A stretch of DNA of 35,335 nt, from the NCBI GenBank assembly GCA_026984215.1, contig JALSSO010000120.1:1-35335 (forward strand), given 5' to 3'. Each line of letters starts with the position of its first letter. Position 1 is the first letter of the stretch. The DNA comes from Gammaproteobacteria bacterium (lineage in GTDB: Bacteria > Pseudomonadota > Gammaproteobacteria > JAJDOJ01). A program made the position numbers and the translations under genes. Under the pieces are notes generated by a model that had not been told where the DNA came from, ran no database searches, and saw only the letters and a list, made by a program, of their open reading frames with translations. Shown piece by piece: positions 26,025-32,860 of this stretch.

Positions 26025-26954
26025 ATGAAGAAACTTCCATTGGCTGTAGCCGTGGCTGCGGTGGTGGCGGGTGGCGTCGCCCATTCGTATCAGATGGGGA
26101 TCTACGACAACGGGCTGCTGGTGCCGCGGGTCATCCACAACGGGACGGGCGATACCACGGCCGTCGGGCTGGTCACACACGGTTGTCCTACGAACAACAA
26201 CATGGTGTATTGGGCGTTCTTCGACGAGAACTCCAAGCACCTCACCGACGGCCACTTCCCGATGACGGACGCCGACGTGCACGCCTTCGTCTGGGCCGCC
26301 GAGGCCGGTCAGGGCCTGGCGGGGGTGCCGGGCTATCTGGTGTTCTTCGTGAGCACCAACGGCGACAACGCGGCGGACGATCGTGATACGCCGTGCCTGG
26401 CCGGAGAGGCCTTCCACGTGGTGGCGGGGGATGCGGACGTGGCGTATCGCCCGGTGTGGCCCATCAACTATCAGGATGCCAACGGCGGCGCCGGTGTCCC
26501 CGACCTCACGGCCATGGACGACACCACCATCACGACGTTGCAGGCCGGCGCCCTGGACGCCATAGGAGCGGGCGGCAACGAGCTGATCGCCATGCGCTAC
26601 TCCATCGCCAACGGCGACACCACCGAGGTGGTGACGTGGTCGGCCGAGTCCATCGGCGGGCCGGGGAAGGAATACACCGTCAACCTGTACGACGATCAGG
26701 AGAACCGCAAGTCGGTCAATATTCCGTTCCCCAACGAGGAGCAGAATGTCATCGACCCGAGCGCCATCGTGGGCCGTCCGGCCAACTTCGTCAACGGCTT
26801 CATCGAGTGGCGCACGCCGGACGATGGGGCGGGTGATTATGTCGACAATCCCCCGGCCAACACGCCCGACGGCAACGGCGTGGTCAGCTATTCCGTGGTC
26901 CGCAGCGCCGCCTTCAGCGCGCGGCAGACCATCGTCAATCCGCATCACCCCTGA
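26025..26954 (+). CDS. Exported protein of unknown function, paralog 2
   Basis: This 309-residue protein has a signal peptide (MKKLPLAVAVAAVVAGGVAHS) and shares most conserved blocks with paralog 1, including the exact segments NGDTT, ENRKSVN, FVNGFIEW and SAAFSARQT. The Asp-rich loop is shifted (STNGDNAADDRDTPCLAG). It carries two small insertions, near AGALDAIGAGGNE and PANTPDGNG. Both copies keep two cysteines at matching places (THGC or HGCP, and CLAGEAF), consistent with one disulfide. GGGGGAA lies about 7 bp before the ATG. The two genes look like an old tandem duplication, since they differ throughout at the DNA level. No function is assigned. A strong terminator closes the unit. Confidence 0.8.
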   Translation: MKKLPLAVAVAAVVAGGVAHSYQMGIYDNGLLVPRVIHNGTGDTTAVGLVTHGCPTNNNMVYWAFFDENSKHLTDGHFPMTDADVHAFVWAAEAGQGLAGVPGYLVFFVSTNGDNAADDRDTPCLAGEAFHVVAGDADVAYRPVWPINYQDANGGAGVPDLTAMDDTTITTLQAGALDAIGAGGNELIAMRYSIANGDTTEVVTWSAESIGGPGKEYTVNLYDDQENRKSVNIPFPNEEQNVIDPSAIVGRPANFVNGFIEWRTPDDGAGDYVDNPPANTPDGNGVVSYSVVRSAAFSARQTIVNPHHP

Positions 26955-26998
26955 TCCGGCGAGGCGCGCGCCGCGCGCCCGCCGATCCCAAGTTGGAG

Positions 26999-27031
26999 GC
27001 CCGGCATGGCTGTCGCCTGCCGGGCTTTTTT
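26999..27031 (+). terminator. Rho-independent terminator after paralog 2
   Basis: GCCCGGCA and TGCCGGGC form a perfect 8-bp stem around an 11-base loop, followed by TTTTTT. It lies 45 bp past the stop codon of paralog 2 and separates that unit from the convergent minus-strand genes. Confidence 0.92.
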
Positions 27032-27068
27032 GCGTGCCGCCATGGTGCGCGGGCACGCCGCGGCAGGC

Positions 27069-27806
27069 TCAGGGGGGGCCGATATGGCGCAGTTTTTCGG
27101 CGTGGCCCATCCGGTAGAAGCGCCGCAGTTCCTTGCGGGCATCCGCGCTCGCCCAACCCCAGGCGTAGCGCCGTTCGAGTCGCCCGCAATACCGTGCCGC
27201 GTAACGGTTGGCGGTTCGATAGCGGAGTAGCTCCGCGGTTTCCAGCCTCGGGTCGAAACGGATCCTTTCGAACAGGCCGGTGCGCAGCCAGGGCTCGGGA
27301 CGGGTCCCATAGGCGTGGCGGATCAGGGTGGCCAGGGTGGCGTATTTGTCCACCTCCGCCTGTAGTTCCAGTTCCAGTCGCGAGAAGGGCCGGTCGCGGC
27401 TGCCCCGGTGGACCGCGTATAGAAAGTGACTCACGCCTTCCAGGACCTTGCAGAAGGCATCCACCTGACAGGCGCGAATGGGCTCGTCGGGATGACCCGG
27501 CAGCATCGCCAGCAGGCGCGCGTCGAGATAGAGACTGAGCTCGAGCGCGTCGTCCCCTTCGCGCAGGAGGAGCCGTTCCGGGGCGGTCTGCTTCGCGCCA
27601 CGCGCGTCCAGGATGGCCGCGAGCCTGCGGTCGGTGATCACGAAGTCGGTCACCCGGTGGCCGGACTCGATCCGGTACAAGCGTTGCAGGAAGTCCTGCA
27701 AGGCCTGAACGAGCGGAAGGGCGCGCAGGGGCTGCTCTGCGGCCGCCGTCGCCCGGTGGCGTGCATCCGGCTGGTCCATTCGTCGCGGCGGGTGCTCCGC
27801 GCTCAC
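27069..27806 (-). CDS. Uncharacterised helical protein, downstream member of a coupled pair
   Basis: I do not know a named family for this 245-residue soluble protein. It has no signal peptide. Conserved-looking parts include FLQRLYRIESGHRVTDFVIT, LLREGDDALELSLYLDARLL, VLEGVSHFLYAVHRG, FSRLELELQAEVDKYATLATL and YRTANRYAARYCGRLERRY, with a C-terminal ELRRFYRMGHAEKLRHI. These read like a helical domain with aromatic and acidic contact residues. GTG at 27806 is chosen because it overlaps the stop of the upstream gene (GTGA); the ATG at 27779 is the alternative. Coupling to the gene at 27803-28426 suggests the two products work together. Confidence 0.7.
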   Translation of the reverse strand: MSAEHPPRRMDQPDARHRATAAAEQPLRALPLVQALQDFLQRLYRIESGHRVTDFVITDRRLAAILDARGAKQTAPERLLLREGDDALELSLYLDARLLAMLPGHPDEPIRACQVDAFCKVLEGVSHFLYAVHRGSRDRPFSRLELELQAEVDKYATLATLIRHAYGTRPEPWLRTGLFERIRFDPRLETAELLRYRTANRYAARYCGRLERRYAWGWASADARKELRRFYRMGHAEKLRHIGPP

Positions 27807-28426
27807 TGGCGGCGGGGCGGCGCGCCGGTGCGTTCGGCCACGGTGATCCCGAGTTCGGCGAGCTGCCGAGCCGCCCGCGGGCTGCCGTGGCGCAGCCACC
27901 GCTCGTAGAGCGCCAGCACGTCCCGCCCTGAGCCGGGTCTCGCCTGCTCGGCCACCTCGTTCAGCACGTCCACGAAGGCGATGAACTTTTCCGCCAGCTC
28001 GCCGTACACGCGCCGGGCGGCCCGGTCGGCAAGCCGAGGCTCGCGGGACAGACGGCCGTAGGCGTTGCCGCCCATGGCCACGTAGTAGTCGATGTTGATC
28101 GCGCGCCGGTTGAAACTCTCGGCGAACAAGCCGGCGACGAACAAGGCCACGTCTCCCAGCTTGCGCAGCAGTTCGCGCCGGATTCCGGGGTTCGGCGCTT
28201 GGGCGGCCTCGAGATAGAGATAGGCGAGCGGCTTCAGGCGTGGGCCTTCGGGCGTGTGCTCGAACAGGCTTTCGGCGCGGACGAACGCCGCCAGCAGGTT
28301 GATGACGTAGGCCACGGTGTCGGCATCGGCCCGCACCCGCTGGTGCGCCATGGCCTGCTCCACGGTTTCCCGGAAGAACGCCCTGGGATCCCGGGTCTCG
28401 ATCAGCGTTTCCGCTCTGGCACGCAT
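27803..28426 (-). CDS. Uncharacterised helical protein, upstream member of a coupled pair
   Basis: This 207-residue protein appears soluble and nearly all helical. Notable segments are RDPRAFFRETVEQAMAHQ, VAYVINLLAAFVRAESLF, LGDVALFVAGLFAESFNRR, INIDYYVAMGGNAYGRLS and VYGELAEKFIAFVDVLNEVA. I cannot name a family. The ATG at 28426 has GGGAGGAGG directly upstream, so it should be well translated, and the stop overlaps the GTG of the next gene. It starts 87 bp after the Tim44-like gene on the same strand, so a three-gene unit is possible. The Asn/Tyr motif INIDYYVAMGG is the most distinctive feature for a search. Confidence 0.72.
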   Translation of the reverse strand: MRARAETLIETRDPRAFFRETVEQAMAHQRVRADADTVAYVINLLAAFVRAESLFEHTPEGPRLKPLAYLYLEAAQAPNPGIRRELLRKLGDVALFVAGLFAESFNRRAINIDYYVAMGGNAYGRLSREPRLADRAARRVYGELAEKFIAFVDVLNEVAEQARPGSGRDVLALYERWLRHGSPRAARQLAELGITVAERTGAPPRRQ

Positions 28427-28512
28427 GCCTCCTCCCGTCGTCCGTTGCCGTCGTCTGTCAGGTGCCTCCTCTCGCGCCACATGCGTCCCGCCGTTTTCCG
28501 GCGGTTTGTTTC

Positions 28513-29466
28513 TCACCCTTCATCATCGGCCACCTGCTGGATGCCGTCCAGGTACCAGGTCGGCCGATCGGTACCGCCCGGCCGGAGGAAGTGCCAGACC
28601 TCGCGCACCCGCTGCGCTGGCAGCCGCCGCCCGGTGTGGTCGTCCGTTTCGGCCAGGTCGGCCTCGAACAACACCGCCGCGTGCCACTGGCCACCTTCGT
28701 CGCGCACCTCGAGCAGCTCCGGGGCCAGTCGCAGGATCTCGGTCCGGCCCTGGGGGGGCAGCTCACGGGCCTGCCGTTCCAACTCGGCCATCATGTGCGG
28801 GGTGGTCAGAGCGCGCAGGGTTTCCAGGTCGCCCGTGTCCCAGGCCTCCTGGAGCATCCGGTAGGCGCGTTCCGCCCCGGTCAGGAACTCCGTCTCGTCG
28901 AAGCCGGCTGGGCGCGGAGGGGTGCTCGGGTGGGCGTTCGCCTGGTTCCGGCCGAACAGGAGGTCGGTGTCGAACCGTCGGGCGGCCGGCGTCGGTCGCG
29001 ACGGCCCCGAGGACTGCGGCTGCTCCGGCGGCAGGGGCCCGGCCCCGGAGAGCACGGCCGGTCGGCGGCGGCTGGCGAACAGTTTGTAGAGCAGGAAGGC
29101 GATCCCCGCGAAGACCAGCACGTCCAGGAAGTTGATGCCCTCGAAGGCCCCGCCGAAGAACAGCGCACCCAGCAGTCCTCCCAGCGCCAGACCGCCCAGC
29201 AGCCCCATCAACCCGCCCCGCCGCGAGAATTGTTCGCGCAGTCCGGCGTTCTTCTGGGCCGCGGCCGTGCGTGGAACCGCCCGGGACGCGACACGGGGGG
29301 CCACCCGCTGGTACGGGGTGCTGTAGGCGGGACGCGCGCCGAAGGAACGCCCGCCGCCCAGGCGCCGTGCCTCGGCGTCTGTGGTGGAGAACACGAACGT
29401 GGCGGCGGACAGCACGAGCGTGGCGAGCAGGGACAGCGTGAATCCCGTGATGCGATGGATGTTCAA
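28513..29466 (-). CDS. Tim44-like domain protein
   Basis: This 317-residue protein has a signal segment (ITGFTLSLLATLVLSAATFVFS) followed by ARRLGGGRSFG, the hallmark start of bacterial Tim44-like proteins. A glycine-rich hydrophobic region (LMGLLGGLALGGLLGALFFGG and a second helix LDVLVFAGIAFLLYKLFA) follows, then a Pro-rich linker. The C-terminal Tim44-like domain spans residues ~195-315 (AERAYRMLQEAWDTGDLETLRALTTPHM ... VREVWHFLRP ... WYLDGIQQV). In mitochondria this domain binds the import channel at the membrane; the bacterial role is not established. No ATG fits: TTG at 29466 is preceded by GGAGG with a 7-bp gap and places the signal segment at the start. Confidence 0.85.
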   Translation of the reverse strand: MNIHRITGFTLSLLATLVLSAATFVFSTTDAEARRLGGGRSFGARPAYSTPYQRVAPRVASRAVPRTAAAQKNAGLREQFSRRGGLMGLLGGLALGGLLGALFFGGAFEGINFLDVLVFAGIAFLLYKLFASRRRPAVLSGAGPLPPEQPQSSGPSRPTPAARRFDTDLLFGRNQANAHPSTPPRPAGFDETEFLTGAERAYRMLQEAWDTGDLETLRALTTPHMMAELERQARELPPQGRTEILRLAPELLEVRDEGGQWHAAVLFEADLAETDDHTGRRLPAQRVREVWHFLRPGGTDRPTWYLDGIQQVADDEG

Positions 29467-29781
29467 GCGCCTTCCTCCCTCATGGATTCCATCTGCTGCT
29501 TGGAGTGCCGTTTTCGCGGCGCGGTTCCCCGCCGCAAGCGGGCCCTTTGCCACGGCAGGATAGAGCCTATCACTCGCACGCCCGTTCGCAAGCGGCACCT
29601 CCCGCGATATGCGGTCGCACCGGTGCGGACCGGGGTACGGGGACGGCGCCGGCGCGGCCCTCGCCGGCATGTACGCGCGCCCCGTTTCCGGCACCGATAA
29701 GCGGCGGCACGCAAGCGTGCCCGAGGGGGGGGACCGCCGTCGGCGACTTGATTCAAACGGATGTTCGACTAAGCTCCGTAC
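29467..29781. other. 315-bp divergent intergenic region
   Basis: This gap lies between the Tim44-like gene (minus) and the PsrA-like gene (plus). It holds a GATAG-AGC-CTATC repeat at 29559-29571, a 12-bp palindrome CGCACCGGTGCG at 29616-29627, a hairpin GGCACGC-AA-GCGTGCC at 29706-29721, and the candidate promoter and operator of the fad operon at 29748-29775. No supported coding sequence was found. Confidence 0.6.
29748..29775 (+). promoter_or_regulatory. Candidate fad-operon promoter with PsrA-like operator
   Basis: TTGATT (29748-29753) and TAAGCT (29770-29775) are spaced by 16 bp; the -35 is fair and the -10 weak. The spacer is filled by TCAAAC-GGAT-GTTCGA (29753-29768), an imperfect palindrome. 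It matches the published Pseudomonas PsrA pattern (G/C)AAAC-N2-4-GTTT(G/C) except for one base in the second half. Binding there would block the promoter. The predicted transcript start falls at or near the ATG at 29782, so the mRNA may be almost leaderless. Confidence 0.5.
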
Positions 29782-30447
29782 ATGGGCAGGGACACACGCG
29801 AAGCGGTGCTGCGGGCGGCCGAAGCCCTGTTCGCCGAGCAGGGTTTCCGGCGCACCACGCTGCGGGCCATCACCCGGGCGGCGGGGGTCAACCTGGCCGC
29901 CGTCCACTATCACTTCGGCTCCAAGCAGGCGTTGATCGAGGCCGTGTTCGCCCGCCGCATCGTGCCCATGAACCGCGAGCGGCTGCGGCGCCTGGAGGCC
30001 TGGGAGGCGGCCGCCCAGGCGGATTTGGAAGGGCTCATCGACGCATTCGCCGGTCCGCCCCTGGAGCTGGCGCGCCGCCCCGGCGGCGCCGTGTTCGTGC
30101 GGCTGCTCGGACGCAGCTACACGGAGCCGGACCCGCGTCTGCAGGCGGCGCTGCGCGACTTGTACGAGCCCGTGATCGAACGTTTCAAGCGGGCCTTCGC
30201 GGGGGTGCTTCCCGGGTTGCCGCCCGAGGAGTTGTACTGGCGGCTGCATTTCCTGGTGGGGCTGCTGGCCTATCTGATGTCGGGGGCGGACCTGATGCGG
30301 CTGATCGCCTCCTGCCGCCTGTGCGAGCCGGGCGACACCGCGGCGATCCAAGCCCGGCTGCGCGGCTTCGTGGCGGCGGGTCTACGCGCGCCGGCGCCCG
30401 GGATGGCGGCGGGACCGGTGCCCGCGGGGGCGGCTTCCGATGGCTGA
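29782..30447 (+). CDS. PsrA-like TetR-family fatty-acid repressor
   Basis: This 221-residue protein has a TetR helix-turn-helix at residues ~9-50 (AAEALFAEQGFRRTTLRAIT, then AGVNLAAVHYHFGSKQALIEAVF). The C-terminal domain follows the pattern of Pseudomonas PsrA: FVRLLGRSYTEPDPRL, a later ELYWRLHFLVGLLAYLMSGAD, and an end resembling RLRGFVAAGLRA. PsrA releases DNA when bound by long-chain fatty acids and controls beta-oxidation genes. The next two genes are fadE and a beta-oxidation dehydrogenase, and fadE overlaps this gene by 8 bp, so the repressor probably controls its own operon. No strong ribosome site precedes the ATG. The fatty-acid ligand is inferred from the family. Confidence 0.85.
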   Translation: MGRDTREAVLRAAEALFAEQGFRRTTLRAITRAAGVNLAAVHYHFGSKQALIEAVFARRIVPMNRERLRRLEAWEAAAQADLEGLIDAFAGPPLELARRPGGAVFVRLLGRSYTEPDPRLQAALRDLYEPVIERFKRAFAGVLPGLPPEELYWRLHFLVGLLAYLMSGADLMRLIASCRLCEPGDTAAIQARLRGFVAAGLRAPAPGMAAGPVPAGAASDG

Positions 30448-32860
30448 CGGGATCCTGCTGTTGTGGCTGGCGGCGGCGCCGCTGTGGGTGAGCCTGCGCC
30501 CTTGGGGGTATCCGGCCTGGGCGGTGTACTGGGGCCTGGGCCTGGTGGCCGCCTGGGGCGCAGGGGGTGCCACGGCCTGGCTCTGGGTGCCGGTGGTGGG
30601 GCTGGGGTCGGGCGTCGGGTTGCTGGCGGTTCCGGCGCTGCGGCGCCGCCTGTTGAGCGGGCCGGCCATGCGTTGGGTGCGGGGGGTGATGCCGCCCATG
30701 TCGGAGACCGAGCGGGTGGCGGTGGATGCGGGCGATGTGGGCTGGGAGGGGTCGCTGTTCGCGGGGCGCCCGGCCCCCCTGCCCGAGGGTACGGCTTCGC
30801 CGCGGCTGAGCGAAGCGGAGCGCGCCTTCCTGGATGGGCCGGTGCGCGAGCTCTGTGCCCGGTTGGACGACTGGCGGATCACGCGGGAACGCGACCTGCC
30901 GCCCGAGGTGTGGGATTTCATGAAACGTCACCGCTTCTTCGGGCTCATCATCCCCCGCCAATACGGTGGCCACGGATTCTCGGTGGCGGCGCATTCGGCC
31001 GTGGTGCAGATGCTGGCCGGGCGCAGCGGCTCGGCCTGCGTCACGGCGATGGTTCCCAACTCCCTGGGGCCGGCCGAGCTGTTGCTCCACTACGGCACCG
31101 AGATGCAACGCGCGCACTACTTGCCGCGTCTGGCCCGGGGCGAGGAGATCCCCTGCTTCGCCCTCACCAGCCCGTGGGCGGGATCGGATGCGGGGGCCAT
31201 CCCGGACACGGGCGTGGTGTGCCGGCAGCGGTGGCGGGGACGCGAGACGTTGGGTTTCCGTGTCTCCTGGGAGAAGCGCTACATCACACTGGCCCCCGTG
31301 GCGACGGTGCTCGGCCTGGCCTTCCGCGCCCGGGACCCGGAGGGGCTCCTCGGTGGGCGCGAGTCGCTCGGCATCACCTGCGCCTTGATCCCCACGGACA
31401 CGCCGGGGGTGGAGATCGGCCGCCGCCACTACCCGCTGCAGAGCGCGTTCATGAACGGTCCGACCCGGGGCCGCGAGGTGTTCGTGCCCCTGGAGTGGGT
31501 GATCGGCGGCCGGGACGGTGTCGGTCAGGGCTGGCGCATGCTGATGGAGACGCTTTCGGCCGGCCGGGGCATTTCGCTGCCGGCCCTGTCCTGCGGGGCC
31601 ATGAAGCTCTGCCTGCGCACCACCAGCGCCTACGTGCGCATCCGGCGTCAGTTCCACCGGCCCATCGGGGAGTTCGAGGGCGTGCAGGAGCCGGTGGCCC
31701 GGATCATCGGCCTGACCTGGCGGGCCGATGCGCTGCGCCGTTTCGTGGTGGCGGCCCTGGACCGGGGTGAGCGGCCGGCGGTGGCCACGGCCATGGCCAA
31801 GCAGTACACCACCGAATCCATGCGCCGGGTGGTGAACGCGGCCATGGACGTGCACGGGGGCCGGGCGATCTGCATCGGCCCGCGCAACTACATGGCGGCC
31901 CCGTACGAGGCGGTGCCCATCGCCATCACGGTGGAAGGGGCGAATATTCTCACACGCAGCATGATCGTCTTCGGCCAGGGCGCGCTGCGCTGCCATCCGT
32001 ATCTGCGCCGGGAGATGGAGACGGCCCAGACACGGGACCTGGTGGGCTTCGACGCCGCGTTGGCCGCGCACCTGGGGCACGTGTTGCGGGTGGCGGTCCG
32101 CAGCACCCTGGCGGGGCTCACAGGCCGTGTCTGGTGGGTGACGCTGCCTCCCGGTGACCGGACCTCCCGCGCGGCCTGGCGCCGTGTGGCGCGCTACAGC
32201 GCGGCCTTCGCTTGGCTGACGGAGGTGGCCCTGGCCCGCCTGGGCGGGACGCTGAAACGGCGCGAGATGATCTCCGGCCGCTTCGCCGACGTCCTGGGGG
32301 CCCTGTACGTGTTGGGGGCGGTGCTGTCCCGGCCGGTGAGCCCCGCCGAGCGCGTCGTGCGCGACTGGGTCGTGCAGGAGACCTTGGCCGATGCGGAGGC
32401 GGCCCTGGATGGCGTGCTGCGCAATCTGGGTCCCCCCTGGCTGCGCGTGCTGCTGCGGGCGACGGTGTTGCCCCTCGGCCGGCGGGCCCACCCCCCCTCC
32501 GACGCGCTGACGCGCCGGCTGGCCCGGGCGGTGATGGAAGACGCCGCCTTGCGCGACCGGCTCACCGAGGGCATTGCGATCACCGAGGATCCCCGGGACG
32601 TGCACGGGCGCCTGGAGTGGGCCTGGGAGCGGGTGCGGGCGGTGGCCGGGTTGGAGGCGCGGTTGCGCGAGGCGGGCCTGCGGCCCGCGCACGCGGGGGA
32701 CACCGCCTGGATCGAGGCGGCGCTCGCGCAGGGGGTGCTGGACGAGGCCGGAGCCCAGGCCCTGCGGGAGGCCCATCGGGCGGTGGCCGATGCCATTCGC
32801 GTGGACGAATTTCCCCGGCGTCGTGCCGGGGCCCGGAAAGACCGGAAGGAGGCCGCATGA
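30440..32860 (+). CDS. fadE: Acyl-CoA dehydrogenase FadE
   Basis: This 806-residue membrane-associated FAD enzyme introduces the trans-2 double bond in acyl-CoA, the first step of beta-oxidation. Two to three N-terminal hydrophobic helices (to residue ~75) are followed by the dehydrogenase domains. These include MKRHRFFGLIIPRQYGGHGFS, FALTSPWAGSDAGAIPD, WEKRYITLAPVATVLGLAFR, VFVPLEWVIGG, and the FAD/acyl region FHRPIGEFEGVQEPVARI with the late VEGANILTRSMIVFGQGAL. The C-terminal helical part is the FadE-specific domain. Length matches E. coli FadE (814). It starts inside the PsrA-like gene and ends with a 4-bp overlap on the next gene. Confidence 0.97.
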   Translation: MADGILLLWLAAAPLWVSLRPWGYPAWAVYWGLGLVAAWGAGGATAWLWVPVVGLGSGVGLLAVPALRRRLLSGPAMRWVRGVMPPMSETERVAVDAGDVGWEGSLFAGRPAPLPEGTASPRLSEAERAFLDGPVRELCARLDDWRITRERDLPPEVWDFMKRHRFFGLIIPRQYGGHGFSVAAHSAVVQMLAGRSGSACVTAMVPNSLGPAELLLHYGTEMQRAHYLPRLARGEEIPCFALTSPWAGSDAGAIPDTGVVCRQRWRGRETLGFRVSWEKRYITLAPVATVLGLAFRARDPEGLLGGRESLGITCALIPTDTPGVEIGRRHYPLQSAFMNGPTRGREVFVPLEWVIGGRDGVGQGWRMLMETLSAGRGISLPALSCGAMKLCLRTTSAYVRIRRQFHRPIGEFEGVQEPVARIIGLTWRADALRRFVVAALDRGERPAVATAMAKQYTTESMRRVVNAAMDVHGGRAICIGPRNYMAAPYEAVPIAITVEGANILTRSMIVFGQGALRCHPYLRREMETAQTRDLVGFDAALAAHLGHVLRVAVRSTLAGLTGRVWWVTLPPGDRTSRAAWRRVARYSAAFAWLTEVALARLGGTLKRREMISGRFADVLGALYVLGAVLSRPVSPAERVVRDWVVQETLADAEAALDGVLRNLGPPWLRVLLRATVLPLGRRAHPPSDALTRRLARAVMEDAALRDRLTEGIAITEDPRDVHGRLEWAWERVRAVAGLEARLREAGLRPAHAGDTAWIEAALAQGVLDEAGAQALREAHRAVADAIRVDEFPRRRAGARKDRKEAA

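Noticed and set aside
29706-29721. Hairpin GGCACGC-AA-GCGTGCC considered as a terminator.
   Set aside because: No T-run follows on either strand and the loop is only two bases; a GC-rich chance hairpin is as likely.
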